NCBI RefSeq assembly: GCF_001427385.1
Contig: NZ_LMGJ01000033.1
Coordinates: forward strand, 1-64,000
DNA: 64,000 bases
From: Mesorhizobium sp. Root157
Lineage (GTDB): Bacteria > Pseudomonadota > Alphaproteobacteria > Rhizobiales > Rhizobiaceae
Direction: 5' to 3'
Shown: one piece after another, positions 1-10,206 of the stretch
Position numbering within the stretch: the first letter of the stretch is position 1
Layout of the letters: every line of letters begins with the position of its first letter
Made by a program: the position numbers and the translations under genes
Notes under the pieces: generated by a model
The model's input: the letters and a program-made list of their open reading frames with translations, nothing else
The model's database searches: none
What the model was told of the DNA's origin: nothing

Positions 1-109
1 CCTTCTGCAGAAGACCGGACCGGCGCTCGAAACCAACGAAACAGCAAACCAATGAACGGGGTCAGTTCTTCACTTCGCCAAAGGGGTCAAATCCTCGATT
101 CGCTTGACA
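1..109. mobile_element. Probable end of an insertion sequence that continues left of the window
   Basis: On the minus strand this stretch begins TGTCAAG at 109 and carries the heptamer GGGGTCA (plus strand) twice, at 58-64 and 83-89. Repeated short motifs behind a TGT terminus are typical of IS21-like ends. A reading frame entering from the left closes with TGA at 53-55 and could be the tail of a transposition gene. The transposase itself is outside the window, so family and boundaries are inferred. Confidence 0.35.
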
Positions 110-132
110 GTTCCTCAGTAGTCCCTCACGGC

Positions 133-190
133 ATGGATCCTCGGGTCGCGCCTTTCGCTGCGCTCAGGCTTGCCCGAGGATGACGAAGTC
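133..190. repeat. Rhizobial intergenic palindromic repeat
   Basis: The inverted arms ATCCTCGGGT (137-146) and GCCCGAGGAT (172-181) enclose a GC-rich loop. The motif, with a GGATCC-CTCGGG start and a GAGGATGACGA end, is of the type scattered between genes of Mesorhizobium and relatives (recalled, not searched). Nothing else was recognised in 191-301 before the end of hrpB; open frames there show no protein signature. Confidence 0.6.
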
Positions 191-301
191 GAGAGGCGCG
201 CGCTTCCTTTCTGCCGCCAAAGGGAAAGGGCACAGGACGTACCCCCGCCAGCGACGAGCGCAATGAGATCGAGGCGGGGCGCTGAAAAGCCTATCCGCTT
301 C

Positions 302-2767
302 TCACGTTCCCCGCGGCTTCGCCCTGCTGGTGGCGGCGGCGAGACGCGGGTTTTCCGGCCAGACATGCCTGGGGTAGCGGCCGCGCATTTCGGTGCGCAC
401 ATCCGCCCATGAGCCACGCCAGAAGCCGGGCAGGTCGCGCGTGGTCTGGATCGGGCGGTGGGCCGGCGACAACAGTTCAAGCGTCAGCGGCACGGTCCCG
501 CCGGCAATGGCGGGATGGTGATCGAGGCCGAACAGTTCCTGGACACGGATGGCCAGCACCGGCTGGTCGCCGTCATAGCGGATGGGCACATGGCTCCCCG
601 ACGGCGCGGCGAAATGGGTCGGCGCCAGCGTTTCGATGCGCCGCTGCAATTCGTGCGGTACCAGCGAGGCAACGCCTGCCGCCAGCACATCGGAGCCGAC
701 CGCGGCGAACGATGCCTGCCCGCTCAGGAATGGCAGCAGCCACTCGTCCAGCCGCTCGACCAGCGCCTCGTCGGAGACGTCCGGCCATGGTTCGCCAAGG
801 CCGCGATGAAGCCAAGACAAGCGCTGCCGCAGCGTCTCGGCAGGCTTGCTCCACGGCAGCAGCGCAAGGCCATGGGCGCGCACGGCCTCAAGGATTGCCC
901 GGTCGGCTTCGGCGCCGGTCGGCGGCGGCAGCATCTTCTCCGACAGCACGACCGCGCCGAGGCGGCTTTGCCCGCGCACCCTCACGCTTTTCGCATCGAC
1001 ATCGAATGAGGTCATGCGCCTGTTTTCCATGCGGTCGGCGAGTGCGGTTCGAATGTCGGCCTCGGTGACCGCGGCAGCCGCGGTGATGCGCGCATTCTGC
1101 GCCTTGCCCCGCAGGTCGGCGACAACAAGGTAGGTCTCGCCGGCAAGCGGGTCGGTGGCATCGAGGACTGCACCCGAGCCGTTGGCAAGGACAAAGCGGC
1201 CCCGCTCGCCGCGCGCCCTGGCAACACGGTCGGGCCAGGCGTGCAGGAGAAGCGCGCCGGGATCGGCGTTACCTTCCCCTTGCGAGGCGGATGAGACGCT
1301 GCGCGCCAGCCGTTCCGCCAACTGCCGTGCAGCAAGGGCGCGCGGCGAGCGGTCGGACAGGAAGCGCGACATTCGCCGCTCGAGATCGGTGCTGTCGCCG
1401 CCAAGGCCGCGCTCGGTGAGCAGCACCGCAAGTCCTGCTGCCTCCAGCGCCTGACCGGCGCGCGCCGCTTCGGCAACCATATGTGCAAGCCGCACCGGCA
1501 AAGCCAGCCTGCGCATCGCCTGCCCGGCTTCGGTCAGGCGGCCGCCGGCGTCGATGGCATGAAGGGTCTTGAGCAGGCCGCGGGCCTCATTCAGCGCAGG
1601 CGCAGGCGGCGGGTCGAGGAAGGCGAGGCTGGATGGATCGGCGACGCCGAAGGCGGCGCAATCGAGCAGCAGTCCTGACAGGTCGGCCTCAAGGATTTCC
1701 GGCGGCGTGAACTGCGGCATGGCTGCGGTCTGCTCGGCCCGCCAAAGCCGGATGGCAACGCCTGGCTGGGTGCGGCCGGCGCGCCCTGCCCGCTGGTCGG
1801 CGGATGCGCGCGAGACACGCACGGTTTCCAGCCGCGTCAGGCCGCTGGCCGGCTCGTAGCGCGGCAGGCGCGCCAGCCCGCTGTCGATGACGACGCGCAC
1901 GCCGTCGATGGTGATCGAGGTTTCCGCAATCGACGTGGCCAGAACCACTTTGCGCCGGCCAGCTGGAGACGGCCGGATCGCGGCATCCTGGGCCTTTCCG
2001 TCCATCATCCCATGGAGCTTGACGATATCGGTATCGGCCCCGACGCGACTTTCAAGACGTTCGGCAGTGCGCTCGATCTCACGCTGGCCGGGCAGGAAGG
2101 CAAGGATGCTGCCGCTTTCGTCGGCAAGTGCGCCACGAATGGCCGCCGCCATGGCGTCCTCGATCGTAGCGCCTGCCGGCCGCTCGTCATGGCGTAGCGT
2201 GACGGGAAAGGCGCGGCCCTGGCTCTCTATTACCGGGGCGCCATCAAGCAGGCTGGCGACACGCGCACCGTCAAGCGTTGCCGACATGACCAGCAGCCGC
2301 AGGTCGGGCCGCAGCGCGCCTTGCACGTCCAGCGCCAGCGCCAGGCCGAAATCGCCATCCAGCGAGCGTTCGTGGAACTCGTCGAAGATGACAGCGCCAA
2401 TGCCGGGCAGTTCCGGCTCGTCGAGGATCATGCGCGACAGCACCCCCTCGGTGACGACGAGTATTCTGGTGGCTGCCGAGGTGCGGTTTTCCATGCGCAT
2501 GGCATAGCCGACCCTTCCCCCCGGTTCCTCGCCGACAAGGGCAGCCATGCGGCGTGCCGCGGCGCGTGCAGCCAACCGACGCGGCTCAAGAAGCAGGATC
2601 TTGCCGCTGCCGAGCCAAGCGGCGTCGAGCAGCGACAACGGCACCAGCGTCGTCTTGCCGGCGCCGGGTGGCGCCACCAGAACGGCCTTGTTGCCGGCGG
2701 CAAGCGCTTCGCCGAGCCTGGGCAAGGCGGCGCATACCGGAAGCTTGGGAAGAGACAGGGCAGTCAT
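302..2767 (-). CDS. hrpB: ATP-dependent helicase HrpB
   Basis: This is a DEAH/DExH-type helicase of the HrpB family, 821 residues, the normal family length. Walker A is APPGAGKTT at residues 32-40. The DExH box is DEFH at 129-132, followed by motif III SAT at about 162-164. A QRAGRAGR motif VI lies near residue 330. The C-terminal half carries the HrpB-specific region. HrpB proteins are presumed RNA helicases, but their substrate in bacteria is poorly defined. The gene stands alone: the next upstream gene on this strand ends 137 bases away, and repeats lie downstream. Confidence 0.93.
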   Translation of the reverse strand: MTALSLPKLPVCAALPRLGEALAAGNKAVLVAPPGAGKTTLVPLSLLDAAWLGSGKILLLEPRRLAARAAARRMAALVGEEPGGRVGYAMRMENRTSAATRILVVTEGVLSRMILDEPELPGIGAVIFDEFHERSLDGDFGLALALDVQGALRPDLRLLVMSATLDGARVASLLDGAPVIESQGRAFPVTLRHDERPAGATIEDAMAAAIRGALADESGSILAFLPGQREIERTAERLESRVGADTDIVKLHGMMDGKAQDAAIRPSPAGRRKVVLATSIAETSITIDGVRVVIDSGLARLPRYEPASGLTRLETVRVSRASADQRAGRAGRTQPGVAIRLWRAEQTAAMPQFTPPEILEADLSGLLLDCAAFGVADPSSLAFLDPPPAPALNEARGLLKTLHAIDAGGRLTEAGQAMRRLALPVRLAHMVAEAARAGQALEAAGLAVLLTERGLGGDSTDLERRMSRFLSDRSPRALAARQLAERLARSVSSASQGEGNADPGALLLHAWPDRVARARGERGRFVLANGSGAVLDATDPLAGETYLVVADLRGKAQNARITAAAAVTEADIRTALADRMENRRMTSFDVDAKSVRVRGQSRLGAVVLSEKMLPPPTGAEADRAILEAVRAHGLALLPWSKPAETLRQRLSWLHRGLGEPWPDVSDEALVERLDEWLLPFLSGQASFAAVGSDVLAAGVASLVPHELQRRIETLAPTHFAAPSGSHVPIRYDGDQPVLAIRVQELFGLDHHPAIAGGTVPLTLELLSPAHRPIQTTRDLPGFWRGSWADVRTEMRGRYPRHVWPENPRLAAATSRAKPRGT

Positions 2768-2904
2768 TCAGGATGGCTTCTTGGCGCGCTCACGAAAGCA
2801 CCCGCATACCAGCCGGCTACGGCGCTAGGCAACCAGCCGGTGCCGTCCCGCACGCCTATCGGACCTGACGCGAGTCAATTCCAGTAGCAGCCGAGGTCAA
2901 AGCT

Positions 2905-3165
2905 CTATTCGGCGGCGTTGGCTCCGTCGCCGGCATCGTCGGCACTTTCCCCGCCATCATCATCGACATCAAGGATCGTGGCCAGTTCGTCGACGCTGAA
3001 CTGGATCGTGTAGCGCTGCTTCGAGGCGGGGCTGTAAATATCGCGCGCAACAAAGGTCAGCGTGATGTCCTCGCTCGAAATCGAGATATCCTTGCGTTCC
3101 AAGGGGTGGTCGAAAATGACCTTGGCTTCGCCGTCGCGCTTTGCTGGCCGAACCGATATCTTCAT
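2905..3165 (-). CDS. Small acidic hypothetical protein
   Basis: This is an 86-residue protein starting MKISVRPAK. I chose this start because the longer frame has atypical N-terminal composition and the charged, conserved-looking segment begins here. The middle, with alternating hydrophobic and polar residues around ITLTFVARDIYS, suggests a small beta-rich domain. The last 20 or so residues are an Asp/Glu/Gly/Ala tail. No family was recognised. It lies 94 bases downstream of the oxidoreductase stop and may be a separate transcript. Function unknown. Confidence 0.6.
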   Translation of the reverse strand: MKISVRPAKRDGEAKVIFDHPLERKDISISSEDITLTFVARDIYSPASKQRYTIQFSVDELATILDVDDDGGESADDAGDGANAAE

Positions 3166-3259
3166 GCGAGAACCCATGCACGGAACATGCCAACAAAAAT
3201 GCCCCAAATTGAGACAATAGTTCCGGCTGGGTGACAGGGCATGCCGCTCACTTGGATGT

Positions 3260-4246
3260 TCAGACTGCCTCCCAGCCGTCCTTGTCGCCGGCACGGAAGA
3301 TCGCGTCGATGACCTTCTGGTTCAGCACCGATTGCTCAAGCGTGAAGACGTTATCCGAGCCACCTTGGGCAACGCGGGCGAATGTCTCGACTTCGAGCCG
3401 ATATTGCTGCGCGCCGGCAAAGCGGAAGACCTGAGCCTCGCTATGGTTCTGATTGTGCAATTCGACGCGATGGTAATCGTAAAGCCCGGCATTGAACGGT
3501 GCGGCCAGTTCGATGAAACCCTTGTCGCCGTGGAAAACCATGACCTGCCGCGCAGCCATCTGCGTTGACAGGTAGAACGACAGTTCGAAATCGCCGAAAT
3601 CAGCGCGCACCGAGGAATAGACGTCTGTGCCGAAGGTCTTGTCGCGCTCGACCGTGGCCTGCACGCGAAGCGGCTCCCTGCCCGTGGCGAAGCGCGTCGT
3701 CACGGTAGGATAGACGCCGATGTCGGGAAGCGCGCCGCCGCCGAGGTCGAGCTTGTTGCGCATGTTGTTGGGATCGACATTGTGATAGGAAAACGCCCCC
3801 TGCACATGCCGCAGCCGACCGATGGCGCCGCTCGCGATCAGGTCGCGAACCTTGAGCCACTGCGGGTGGTAGGTGACCATGAAAGCCTCGCAAACCAGCA
3901 CCTTGTGCTTGTCGCGCAGCGCGATCAGCGGAGCTATGTCCCCGGCATCGAGAGCCAGCGGCTTCTCCACAAGCACATGCTTGCCGGCTTCGATGGCCTT
4001 GGCCGTCCATTCGACATGCTGGGAGGTCGGCAGGGGAATGTAGACACCGTCGACCTCGCCCGATGCCAGAAGCTCTTCGTAGGAACCGAAGGCATGTGGC
4101 GCACCGAAACGCTCGGCCAGTGCCCGAGCCTTGGCGAGATCGCGGCTGGCGATGGCGGCGAGAACGCCGTTGTCCGCCTCAGCCATTGCCGGCAGAAGGT
4201 GCTCGCGCGCGATCTTGGCTGTCGACAGAACTCCCCAGCGGAACAT
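3260..4246 (-). CDS. Gfo/Idh/MocA family NAD(P)-dependent oxidoreductase
   Basis: This 328-residue sugar- or inositol-type dehydrogenase starts [13 protein letters not shown], a Rossmann dinucleotide-binding strand-turn-helix. The family EKP motif, whose lysine takes part in catalysis, is at about residues 94-96. A C-terminal beta-sheet domain follows. The start at 4246 is preferred over 4309 because the Rossmann fold begins directly after it. Substrate cannot be read from sequence; the neighbours (HrpB, YceI) give no pathway. Cytosolic. Confidence 0.88.
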   Translation of the reverse strand: MFRWGVLSTAKIAREHLLPAMAEADNGVLAAIASRDLAKARALAERFGAPHAFGSYEELLASGEVDGVYIPLPTSQHVEWTAKAIEAGKHVLVEKPLALDAGDIAPLIALRDKHKVLVCEAFMVTYHPQWLKVRDLIASGAIGRLRHVQGAFSYHNVDPNNMRNKLDLGGGALPDIGVYPTVTTRFATGREPLRVQATVERDKTFGTDVYSSVRADFGDFELSFYLSTQMAARQVMVFHGDKGFIELAAPFNAGLYDYHRVELHNQNHSEAQVFRFAGAQQYRLEVETFARVAQGGSDNVFTLEQSVLNQKVIDAIFRAGDKDGWEAV

Positions 4247-4340
4247 GCGGCTTCTCCTGATCAGTGGCAACTGGCAATGGAAGTGTAGCGGAAGGATTGC
4301 CCGAACCACGTGGAAAAGCCAATGGCATCCGACCGCAAAG

Positions 4341-4922
4341 TCACCCGCGCCGACCCGTCAGGGTCATGTCGAACACCACGACGTTGGAATAGATTGGCGT
4401 GCCGACGTCCATGCCGTAGCGCGAGCGCAATACGCGACCGGTGACGTGAAACTCAATGCGACCCGATTTGAGGCCGCTGAGTTCGGCGGTGAACTTTTCC
4501 GGAAATGTCTTGCCCCTTGCCGTCAGACGGCCAGCGATCAGGGCGGTAGTGCCGCTGGTGCGCTGCACACTCGTCGAGCGGAATTCCAGTGAACGCTCAT
4601 TGGCGGTGTCGAACACAGCGTCTGAGCGGAGAAAGGCATCAATGCGGCTTTCGCCAGTTGCGACGCTTTCAGGGAAAATGGTGATGCTGACTGCCGAGCG
4701 AGTGACATCGCGATTGTCAATGCGAATGGTGCCGGTGAAGTGGGCAAAGGCGCCGTTCAGACTGCCGCCGCCGACATTGGCTATGGAAAAGCGGATCGAG
4801 GAACCGTTCTGGCTGATGGCATACCGGCCTGCGGCAGTGCTGAGCGAAACGGCGGCGCTGGCGGGCAAGACAAGCATGCAAAGTGCGGCAACTGCCGCGA
4901 AACCGAGGGCACGGGCAGGCAT
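4341..4922 (-). CDS. YceI family periplasmic protein
   Basis: This 193-residue protein has a signal peptide (positively charged start, hydrophobic core, cleavage expected near ASA at about residue 24). The rest fits the YceI lipocalin-like beta-barrel, with the family pattern of FAHFTGTI and later [20 protein letters not shown] strands. YceI proteins bind polyisoprenoids such as ubiquinone precursors. The gene lies 66 bases downstream of a cytochrome b561 gene on the same strand, a common pairing that suggests a shared periplasmic redox or quinone role. The start after the upstream proline-rich residues fits the signal peptide. Confidence 0.88.
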   Translation of the reverse strand: MPARALGFAAVAALCMLVLPASAAVSLSTAAGRYAISQNGSSIRFSIANVGGGSLNGAFAHFTGTIRIDNRDVTRSAVSITIFPESVATGESRIDAFLRSDAVFDTANERSLEFRSTSVQRTSGTTALIAGRLTARGKTFPEKFTAELSGLKSGRIEFHVTGRVLRSRYGMDVGTPIYSNVVVFDMTLTGRRG

Positions 4923-4988
4923 CGGGGCCTCCTTCGTTGAAGGCGGTGGATCGGCAGTCACATGAGATAAACGACAGAGCGATGCGCC

Positions 4989-5576
4989 CTATTCCACCTC
5001 TCGCCTGCCTTCGTGAAAAGAAGGCGCGAACATGCGGACAAGGACCCCGTCACGCAGCCAAAACTGATGCCTCAAGGCCGCAGCAAGATGCATCGCCACC
5101 AGGGCCATCCCGGCATAGGCAAGATAAACGTGAACGTTCAGCCAGAAACCTTCGGCACTGGCGGACATGCCGAGCGGCAGATTTGGCATGATAAACAGCC
5201 CGAACGGCATCGAGGGGATGGCCAGCACCGAGGTCGACACCAGCGCCCATCCCGAAAGCGGCAGCGCTAACTGGAACAGATAGAGCGCAAAATGGGCGAG
5301 GGGCGCCGCGTGGCGTTCAAGTTGGCCGGTTTGCGGTGGCAGCGGCGGAACAACGTTGCCTAGCCGCCAAGCGATGCGCAGAACGACAAGGCCAAGCAGC
5401 AGGAAACCAATGGATTTGTGCAGTTGTATCATCTCGAACGAGATGCGCTGGCTAGTCACGCGTGTCATAGCCAGGCCAAGTGCGAACAGACCGATGAAGA
5501 GGACGGCGATGATCCAGTGCAGGATGATCGCCCCCCAGCCGTAGCCGCCCGGTGTATTCTTGATGCGCGCGTTCAT
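4989..5576 (-). CDS. Cytochrome b561
   Basis: This 195-residue membrane protein has four hydrophobic helices and histidines placed for two b-type hemes: His near residue 21 (ILHWIIAV), His near 53 (QLHKSIGF), and two in the C-terminal half (VHVYLAYAG and MHLAAALRHQF). It belongs to the bacterial b561 family, which moves electrons between quinol and periplasmic acceptors. It is upstream of, and probably cotranscribed with, the YceI gene. Inner membrane. Confidence 0.88.
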   Translation of the reverse strand: MNARIKNTPGGYGWGAIILHWIIAVLFIGLFALGLAMTRVTSQRISFEMIQLHKSIGFLLLGLVVLRIAWRLGNVVPPLPPQTGQLERHAAPLAHFALYLFQLALPLSGWALVSTSVLAIPSMPFGLFIMPNLPLGMSASAEGFWLNVHVYLAYAGMALVAMHLAAALRHQFWLRDGVLVRMFAPSFHEGRREVE

Positions 5577-5632
5577 GCGATAGGAACGGATCGGCCGGCC
5601 GACGTCTTCCCGTGAGGCTTGTCGAGTGGCGT

Positions 5633-8041
5633 TTATCCCCTCAGCACGCCGCCGGTCTGCTTGGCGACATTGTCAACGATACGCTTGGCCAGCGCTTCAA
5701 AATCCTCGTCGGTCAAGGTCTTTTCGAGCGGCTGGATCGAAATCTCGATAGCAATGGACTTCTTGTCGGCCCCAAGGGACGGTCCTTCAAAGATGTCGAA
5801 AACCGAGACGCCGGTGATCAGCTTCTTGTCGGCGGCAAATGCTGCCTTGGTCAGAGTACCGGCCTCGATCTCCTTGCCGACGACGAAGGCGAAATCGCGC
5901 TTCACCGCCTGGAAGGCGGAAAGCTCCAGCTTCGGCTTGGTCCGCGTCGGCTTGGCCTTCGGCTCCGGCACTGCATCGACGAACACCTCGAAGCCGCAGA
6001 GCGGGCCGGACACATCGAGCCCTTCCAGCGTTTTGGGGTGGAACTCGCCGAAATGCCCGAGCACCACTTTCGGGCCGAGCTTGATCACGCCGGAACGGCC
6101 CGGATGATACCAGGATGGAGCGCCGGTCTCGATCTGCAGCCGGTCTACCGGCGCGCCGCAGGCTTCGAGTGCGGCCAGCGCATCCGCCTTGGCGTCGAAC
6201 ACGCCGACAGTCGGTGCATTGCCGGACCAGTGGCGGCCGGAGCCATCCAGACCCGCGGTGCCGCGGCGCACACCGGCGGCCACGCGGCGCTGGTTTTCAG
6301 GCGCGTCACCTTCATAGGTACCCGACACTTCGAACAGGGCGACATCGCCGATGCCCTTGTCGGCATTGCGCTGTGCTGCCGCGATCAGCCCCGGCAGCAG
6401 CGAGGGTCGCATGTCGGACATGTCGGCGGCAATCGGGTTGACGAGTTTCAGCGCCGTCGGGCCGCCGCCAAACATTTCGGCGTGCTTGGCCGGGATGAAC
6501 GACCAGGTGACCGCCTCCATCATGCCGCGCACGGCCAGCGCGCGCCGCGCGGCGCGGGTACGAATTTGCAGCACGGTCAGGATCTTGCCATTGACGGCAT
6601 CGTGGCTGGCCAGCGGCTGCGGTGCAATTTCATCGACGCCATGCATGCGCATGACTTCCTCGACCAGATCGGCCTTGCCGTCGACATCCGGGCGCCACGA
6701 CGGCACTACGACATCGACAACGCCGCCCGAACCCTTCGGCTGGAAACCGAGGCGCGAAAGAATGTCGAGGCTTTCCGTCTTAGGAACATCGAGGCCGGTC
6801 AGCCGCTTGACTTCCGACAGCGGGAAGGAAACGATTTTCGGCGTATGCCCGGCATAGCCAACGACTTCTCTCTCGCTCGGCTCACCGCCGCACAAGTCGA
6901 GTACCAGTTTGGTCGCCAGGTCCAGTCCCGGCACCATGAATTCAGGATCAACGCCGCGCTCGAAGCGGTAGCGCGCGTCGGTGATGATGCCGAGCGAACG
7001 GCCAGTACGCGCGACGTTCAACGGTGCCCAAAGCGCGGATTCGATCAGAACGTCAGTGGTGTTCTCGTCGCAGCCGGTGCGTTCACCGCCCATGACGCCG
7101 GCGATGGATTCCGCGCCGTCATTATCGGCGATCACGCACATTTCAGGCGACAGCATGTATTCGCGGCCATCGAGCGCCAGCGCCTTCTCGGCCACCTGCG
7201 CACGGCGTACGACCAGATTGCCGGCGATCTTGCCTACGTCATAGACGTGCAGCGGCCGGCCGCGGTCGAAGGTAATGTAGTTGGTGATGTCGACCAGCGC
7301 ACTGATGGGCCTGAGCCCGATAGCGATCAGCCGCTGCTGCAGCCATTTCGGCGAGGGGCCGTTCTTGACACCGCGCACGAGGCGGACCGCGAAACCGGGG
7401 CAGAGCTCGGGCGCTTCGATCGTCACCTTGATCGGGCATTCGCCCTGGCCGGCGATGGCGGCAATCGGCGCGGTCTTGAGCGTGCCGAGGCCGCTAGCCG
7501 CCAGATCGCGGGCAATGCCGTGGACGCCCGTCGCATCCGGATGGTTCGGCGTCAGATTGATCTCGATCATCGGATCGTCGAGATGGGCATAGGCCGCATA
7601 GCTCGTGCCGACAGGCGCATCGGCGGGCAGATCGATGATGCCGTTGTGCTCGTCGGAAATCTCGAGTTCGCGCTCCGAGCACATCATGCCACGGCTTTCG
7701 ACGCCCCTGATCTTGCCGATGCCGAGAGTGACGTCGATGCCGGGAACATACGTGCCGGGCGCGGCAAAAGCGCCGATCAGGCCCGCCCGTGCATTGGGCG
7801 CACCGCACACCACCTGCACCGGCGGCCGGCCGTCGCCGGTGTCGACGGTGAGCACCCGCAGCCGGTCGGCATCGGGGTGCTGCACCGCCGTCAGCACTTT
7901 GGCGATGACGAAGGGCTTTAGTGCCGCCTTGTCGTCGACCTGCTCGACTTCAAGGCCGATTGAGGTCAGCCGCTCGACGATTTCATTTAGCGAGGCCTCG
8001 GTCTCAAGGTGATCCTTGAGCCAGGAAAGCGTGAATTTCAT
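5633..8041 (-). CDS. pheT: Phenylalanine--tRNA ligase beta subunit
   Basis: At 802 residues this is a full-length PheRS beta chain. Domains in order are the N-terminal EMAP-like tRNA-binding OB domain (about 40-150), the B3/B4 editing domain (about 210-390), B5 (about 400-475), the catalytic-like core, and the C-terminal ferredoxin-fold anticodon-binding domain (about 709-802). It pairs with the alpha subunit as an alpha2beta2 enzyme charging tRNA-Phe in the cytosol. It starts 15 bases after the pheS stop with a GGAG ribosome site, so the two are cotranscribed. Confidence 0.97.
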   Translation of the reverse strand: MKFTLSWLKDHLETEASLNEIVERLTSIGLEVEQVDDKAALKPFVIAKVLTAVQHPDADRLRVLTVDTGDGRPPVQVVCGAPNARAGLIGAFAAPGTYVPGIDVTLGIGKIRGVESRGMMCSERELEISDEHNGIIDLPADAPVGTSYAAYAHLDDPMIEINLTPNHPDATGVHGIARDLAASGLGTLKTAPIAAIAGQGECPIKVTIEAPELCPGFAVRLVRGVKNGPSPKWLQQRLIAIGLRPISALVDITNYITFDRGRPLHVYDVGKIAGNLVVRRAQVAEKALALDGREYMLSPEMCVIADNDGAESIAGVMGGERTGCDENTTDVLIESALWAPLNVARTGRSLGIITDARYRFERGVDPEFMVPGLDLATKLVLDLCGGEPSEREVVGYAGHTPKIVSFPLSEVKRLTGLDVPKTESLDILSRLGFQPKGSGGVVDVVVPSWRPDVDGKADLVEEVMRMHGVDEIAPQPLASHDAVNGKILTVLQIRTRAARRALAVRGMMEAVTWSFIPAKHAEMFGGGPTALKLVNPIAADMSDMRPSLLPGLIAAAQRNADKGIGDVALFEVSGTYEGDAPENQRRVAAGVRRGTAGLDGSGRHWSGNAPTVGVFDAKADALAALEACGAPVDRLQIETGAPSWYHPGRSGVIKLGPKVVLGHFGEFHPKTLEGLDVSGPLCGFEVFVDAVPEPKAKPTRTKPKLELSAFQAVKRDFAFVVGKEIEAGTLTKAAFAADKKLITGVSVFDIFEGPSLGADKKSIAIEISIQPLEKTLTDEDFEALAKRIVDNVAKQTGGVLRG

Positions 8042-8056
8042 TTTCTTTCTCCTGCC

Positions 8057-9142
8057 TTACGCGCTCAAGCCGCCAAACAGCGTCGGCATGTCGAGCGGGC
8101 GGAAACCGTAATGCGACAGCCAGCGCACGTCGGCGTCGAAGAAGGCGCGCAGATCCGGCATGCCGTATTTCAGCATGGCGATGCGGTCGATGCCCATGCC
8201 CCAGGCAAAGCCCTGATATTCGTCGGGATCGAGCCCGCCGGCGCGCAGCACGTTGGGATGCACCATGCCGCAGCCTAAAATTTCCATCCAGTCGGAGCCT
8301 TCGCCGAAGCGCACTTCGCCGGGCCGCGAACGGTCGCACTGGATGTCGACTTCCAGGCTTGGCTCGGTGAACGGGAAATAGGACGGACGGAAGCGCATGT
8401 TGACGCTCGGCACTTCGAAGAACGCCTTGCAGAACTCTTCCAGCACCCATTTCATGTTGGCGACATTGGCGGTTTTGTCCACCACCAGCCCCTCGACCTG
8501 ATGGAACATCGGCGAATGGGTGGCGTCGCTGTCCTGCCGGTAGGTCTTGCCCGGAATGACTATGCGGATCGGCGGCTTCTGCGTCTCCATCGTGCGGATC
8601 TGCACCGGCGAGGTGTGGGTGCGCAGCACCTTACGCTCGCCATTGGCGTCCGGCTGGAAGAAGAACGTATCATGCATCTCGCGGGCCGGATGGCCTTCCG
8701 GGAAATTCAACGCGGTAAAATTGTAATGGTCGGTCTCGATATCCGGCCCTTCTGCAATCGAAAAACCCATGTCGCCGAAAATGGCGGCGATCTCGTCGAT
8801 GACCTGGCTGATCGGATGGATGCGGCCGCGCTCGGCCGGCGACTGCCGCACCGGCAAGGTGACGTCGACTTTCTCGGCAGCGAGGCGAGCGGCAATCGCC
8901 AAATCCTTCAATTCCGATTTACGGCTGCTCAACGCCTCGGTGACTCTGGTTTTCAGGCCGTTGATTGCCGGGCCTTTGACCTGGCGCTCATCGGGGCTCA
9001 TCGCGCCGAGCGTCTTCAGCATCTCGGAAATCGAGCCCTTCTTGCCGAGCGCCGCAACGCGCACCGCTTCGATTGCCGTCTCATCCGCGGCGTGGGCGAC
9101 CGCTTCCACCAGCGATCGTTCGAGTTGATCGATATCCGTCAT
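8057..9142 (-). CDS. pheS: Phenylalanine--tRNA ligase alpha subunit
   Basis: This 361-residue class II synthetase catalytic subunit has an N-terminal coiled-coil arm (residues 1-100), motif 2 around [16 protein letters not shown], and motif 3 [13 protein letters not shown] near the C-terminus. It activates phenylalanine and works with PheT. Its ATG overlaps the TGA of the upstream kinase-like gene (ATGA, 9139-9142), which implies translational coupling. The operon reads kinase-like gene, pheS, pheT. Confidence 0.97.
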   Translation of the reverse strand: MTDIDQLERSLVEAVAHAADETAIEAVRVAALGKKGSISEMLKTLGAMSPDERQVKGPAINGLKTRVTEALSSRKSELKDLAIAARLAAEKVDVTLPVRQSPAERGRIHPISQVIDEIAAIFGDMGFSIAEGPDIETDHYNFTALNFPEGHPAREMHDTFFFQPDANGERKVLRTHTSPVQIRTMETQKPPIRIVIPGKTYRQDSDATHSPMFHQVEGLVVDKTANVANMKWVLEEFCKAFFEVPSVNMRFRPSYFPFTEPSLEVDIQCDRSRPGEVRFGEGSDWMEILGCGMVHPNVLRAGGLDPDEYQGFAWGMGIDRIAMLKYGMPDLRAFFDADVRWLSHYGFRPLDMPTLFGGLSA

Positions 9143-10014
9143 GATTGTCCTCTTGGCCGCTCGCGGCCTGTCACTGAAACGGGAGAAACCGGCTGCCCCG
9201 CGGTGCTCAGGGCGTTGCTCAGAAAGCGTGTCGCCTCAATGGCAAAACGACCGTCCTTGCCCAGCAGATCGTGCGGGACAAGGCGCAGCGGCGCCACCGC
9301 CCGCGAAAAGAAGCCGGTGAGCGTGCGCAACGCCGGAATGACCTCCAGCGGTGCAGCAGCGCGATAGGCGGCAAGGGCGCGCGATTGCGTCTGCGGCAAG
9401 GCGGCGCGAGGCGATATCTGTAGGAATAGCAGCCAGGCATCTCGCGCTTGGGCCATCACCAGCGGCATAACCGCCTCAGGTTCCTCCTCGAAATCGAGAA
9501 AGCCGACCTCGCCGTCGCGCAGGAACATGTCGCGTGGGTGCGGCCTGCCGTGACAAAGGCCGGCGCGATGCACCTCCCCCAAGGCCCGGGCGAGATCGAC
9601 AAGAAACTCGTCATGGCGCGCCGGGTCGGCGGCGAGCGCCCCTGTCAATGTCCTTTGCGCAACCTCACCAACGTCGGACAGCACCAGCACCGATTGGTTC
9701 GAGAACACGACATCGGCAACGGCGAAGCCGCCGGCACGGAACTGCGCCATCTTGCGCACCTCGCGCTCGATGGCTTCGACTGCGTTCACCTGTGCAGAAG
9801 AACGCAAGAATACCGGCAGAACAGGCGAGACCAGCGCGTGCAGAAGTTTGGCAAGCGACTTGCGCTGGGCGTCATAGCGCTTGATCCAGACGATGCGGCC
9901 ATCGACGGTTGCCCGCGACACACGCAAAGACGCCTGCGCGACGACGAGGCGCAGCAGCGTCGCCAGTCCGTCCGCGGAAAGCACATCCGTGTTGATGTCC
10001 GGTTCGTCGCTCAT
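9139..10014 (-). CDS. Kinase-fold protein with altered catalytic loop, coupled to pheS
   Basis: This 291-residue protein resembles the Kdo/WaaP and BUD32-like kinase-fold families. An N-terminal lobe carries RIVWIKRYD (probable ATP-lysine strand). The catalytic loop reads HGRPHPRD, where canonical kinases have HGDxxxxN, so the catalytic Asp position is Arg and the Asn position is Asp. A metal-binding DFE stands in for DFG (FLDFEEEP). Related proteins with HGRP loops exist (recalled), so it may be an atypical active enzyme or a pseudokinase. The gene lies between rplT and pheS and overlaps pheS by four bases. The start at 10014 (MSDEP) is preferred over GTG at 10023. Substrate unknown. Confidence 0.7.
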   Translation of the reverse strand: MSDEPDINTDVLSADGLATLLRLVVAQASLRVSRATVDGRIVWIKRYDAQRKSLAKLLHALVSPVLPVFLRSSAQVNAVEAIEREVRKMAQFRAGGFAVADVVFSNQSVLVLSDVGEVAQRTLTGALAADPARHDEFLVDLARALGEVHRAGLCHGRPHPRDMFLRDGEVGFLDFEEEPEAVMPLVMAQARDAWLLFLQISPRAALPQTQSRALAAYRAAAPLEVIPALRTLTGFFSRAVAPLRLVPHDLLGKDGRFAIEATRFLSNALSTAGQPVSPVSVTGRERPRGQS

Positions 10015-10025
10015 TCGATCCACAT

Positions 10026-10059
10026 GAAAAACCCGCGCCAGCTCTGCCAGCGCGGGTTT
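10026..10059 (-). terminator. Strong terminator-like hairpin just before the kinase-pheST operon
   Basis: The arms AAACCCGCGC (10029-10038) and GCGCGGGTTT (10050-10059) pair perfectly across an 11-base loop. On the minus strand the stem is followed by a run of T (five, including arm bases) ending 12 bases before the ATG at 10014. It could end the rplT transcript or act as an attenuator for the genes downstream. Confidence 0.8.
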
Positions 10060-10099
10060 CCCAAATCAGATTTGCAAAAGCTTGGGAGGGCGCTGGTCC

Positions 10100-10148
10100 G
10101 GAGCATGATCCCGAAAAGTTGCAGACTTTTCGGTGAAGACCATGCTCC
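10100..10148. repeat. RIME-like rhizobial palindromic element
   Basis: GGAGCATG (10100-10107) and CATGCTCC (10141-10148) are perfect inverted ends. Inside them CCGAAAAGT and ACTTTTCGG form a second perfect inverted pair. This matches the rhizobial intergenic mosaic element type with ends around GAGCATGATCCCGAAAAG (recalled). It lies between rplT and the kinase-like gene. A further GC-rich stem at 10177-10197 follows rplT directly. Confidence 0.7.
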
Positions 10149-10206
10149 TCACAATTCCTAGCCGCATTTCTCCTACGCGCGCCCCTTCGTGGCGCGCTGG
10201 AAAATG

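Noticed and set aside
5612..7921. A 769-codon open frame on the plus strand opposite pheT
   Set aside because: It is the antisense shadow of pheT, rich in Arg, His and Asp as expected from high-GC antisense frames, with no family motif.
10066..10143. A 25-codon leader frame before the pheST attenuator-like hairpin
   Set aside because: It begins inside the RIME palindrome, has only two separated Phe codons and no alternative pairing with the terminator, so it is not a convincing Phe leader peptide.
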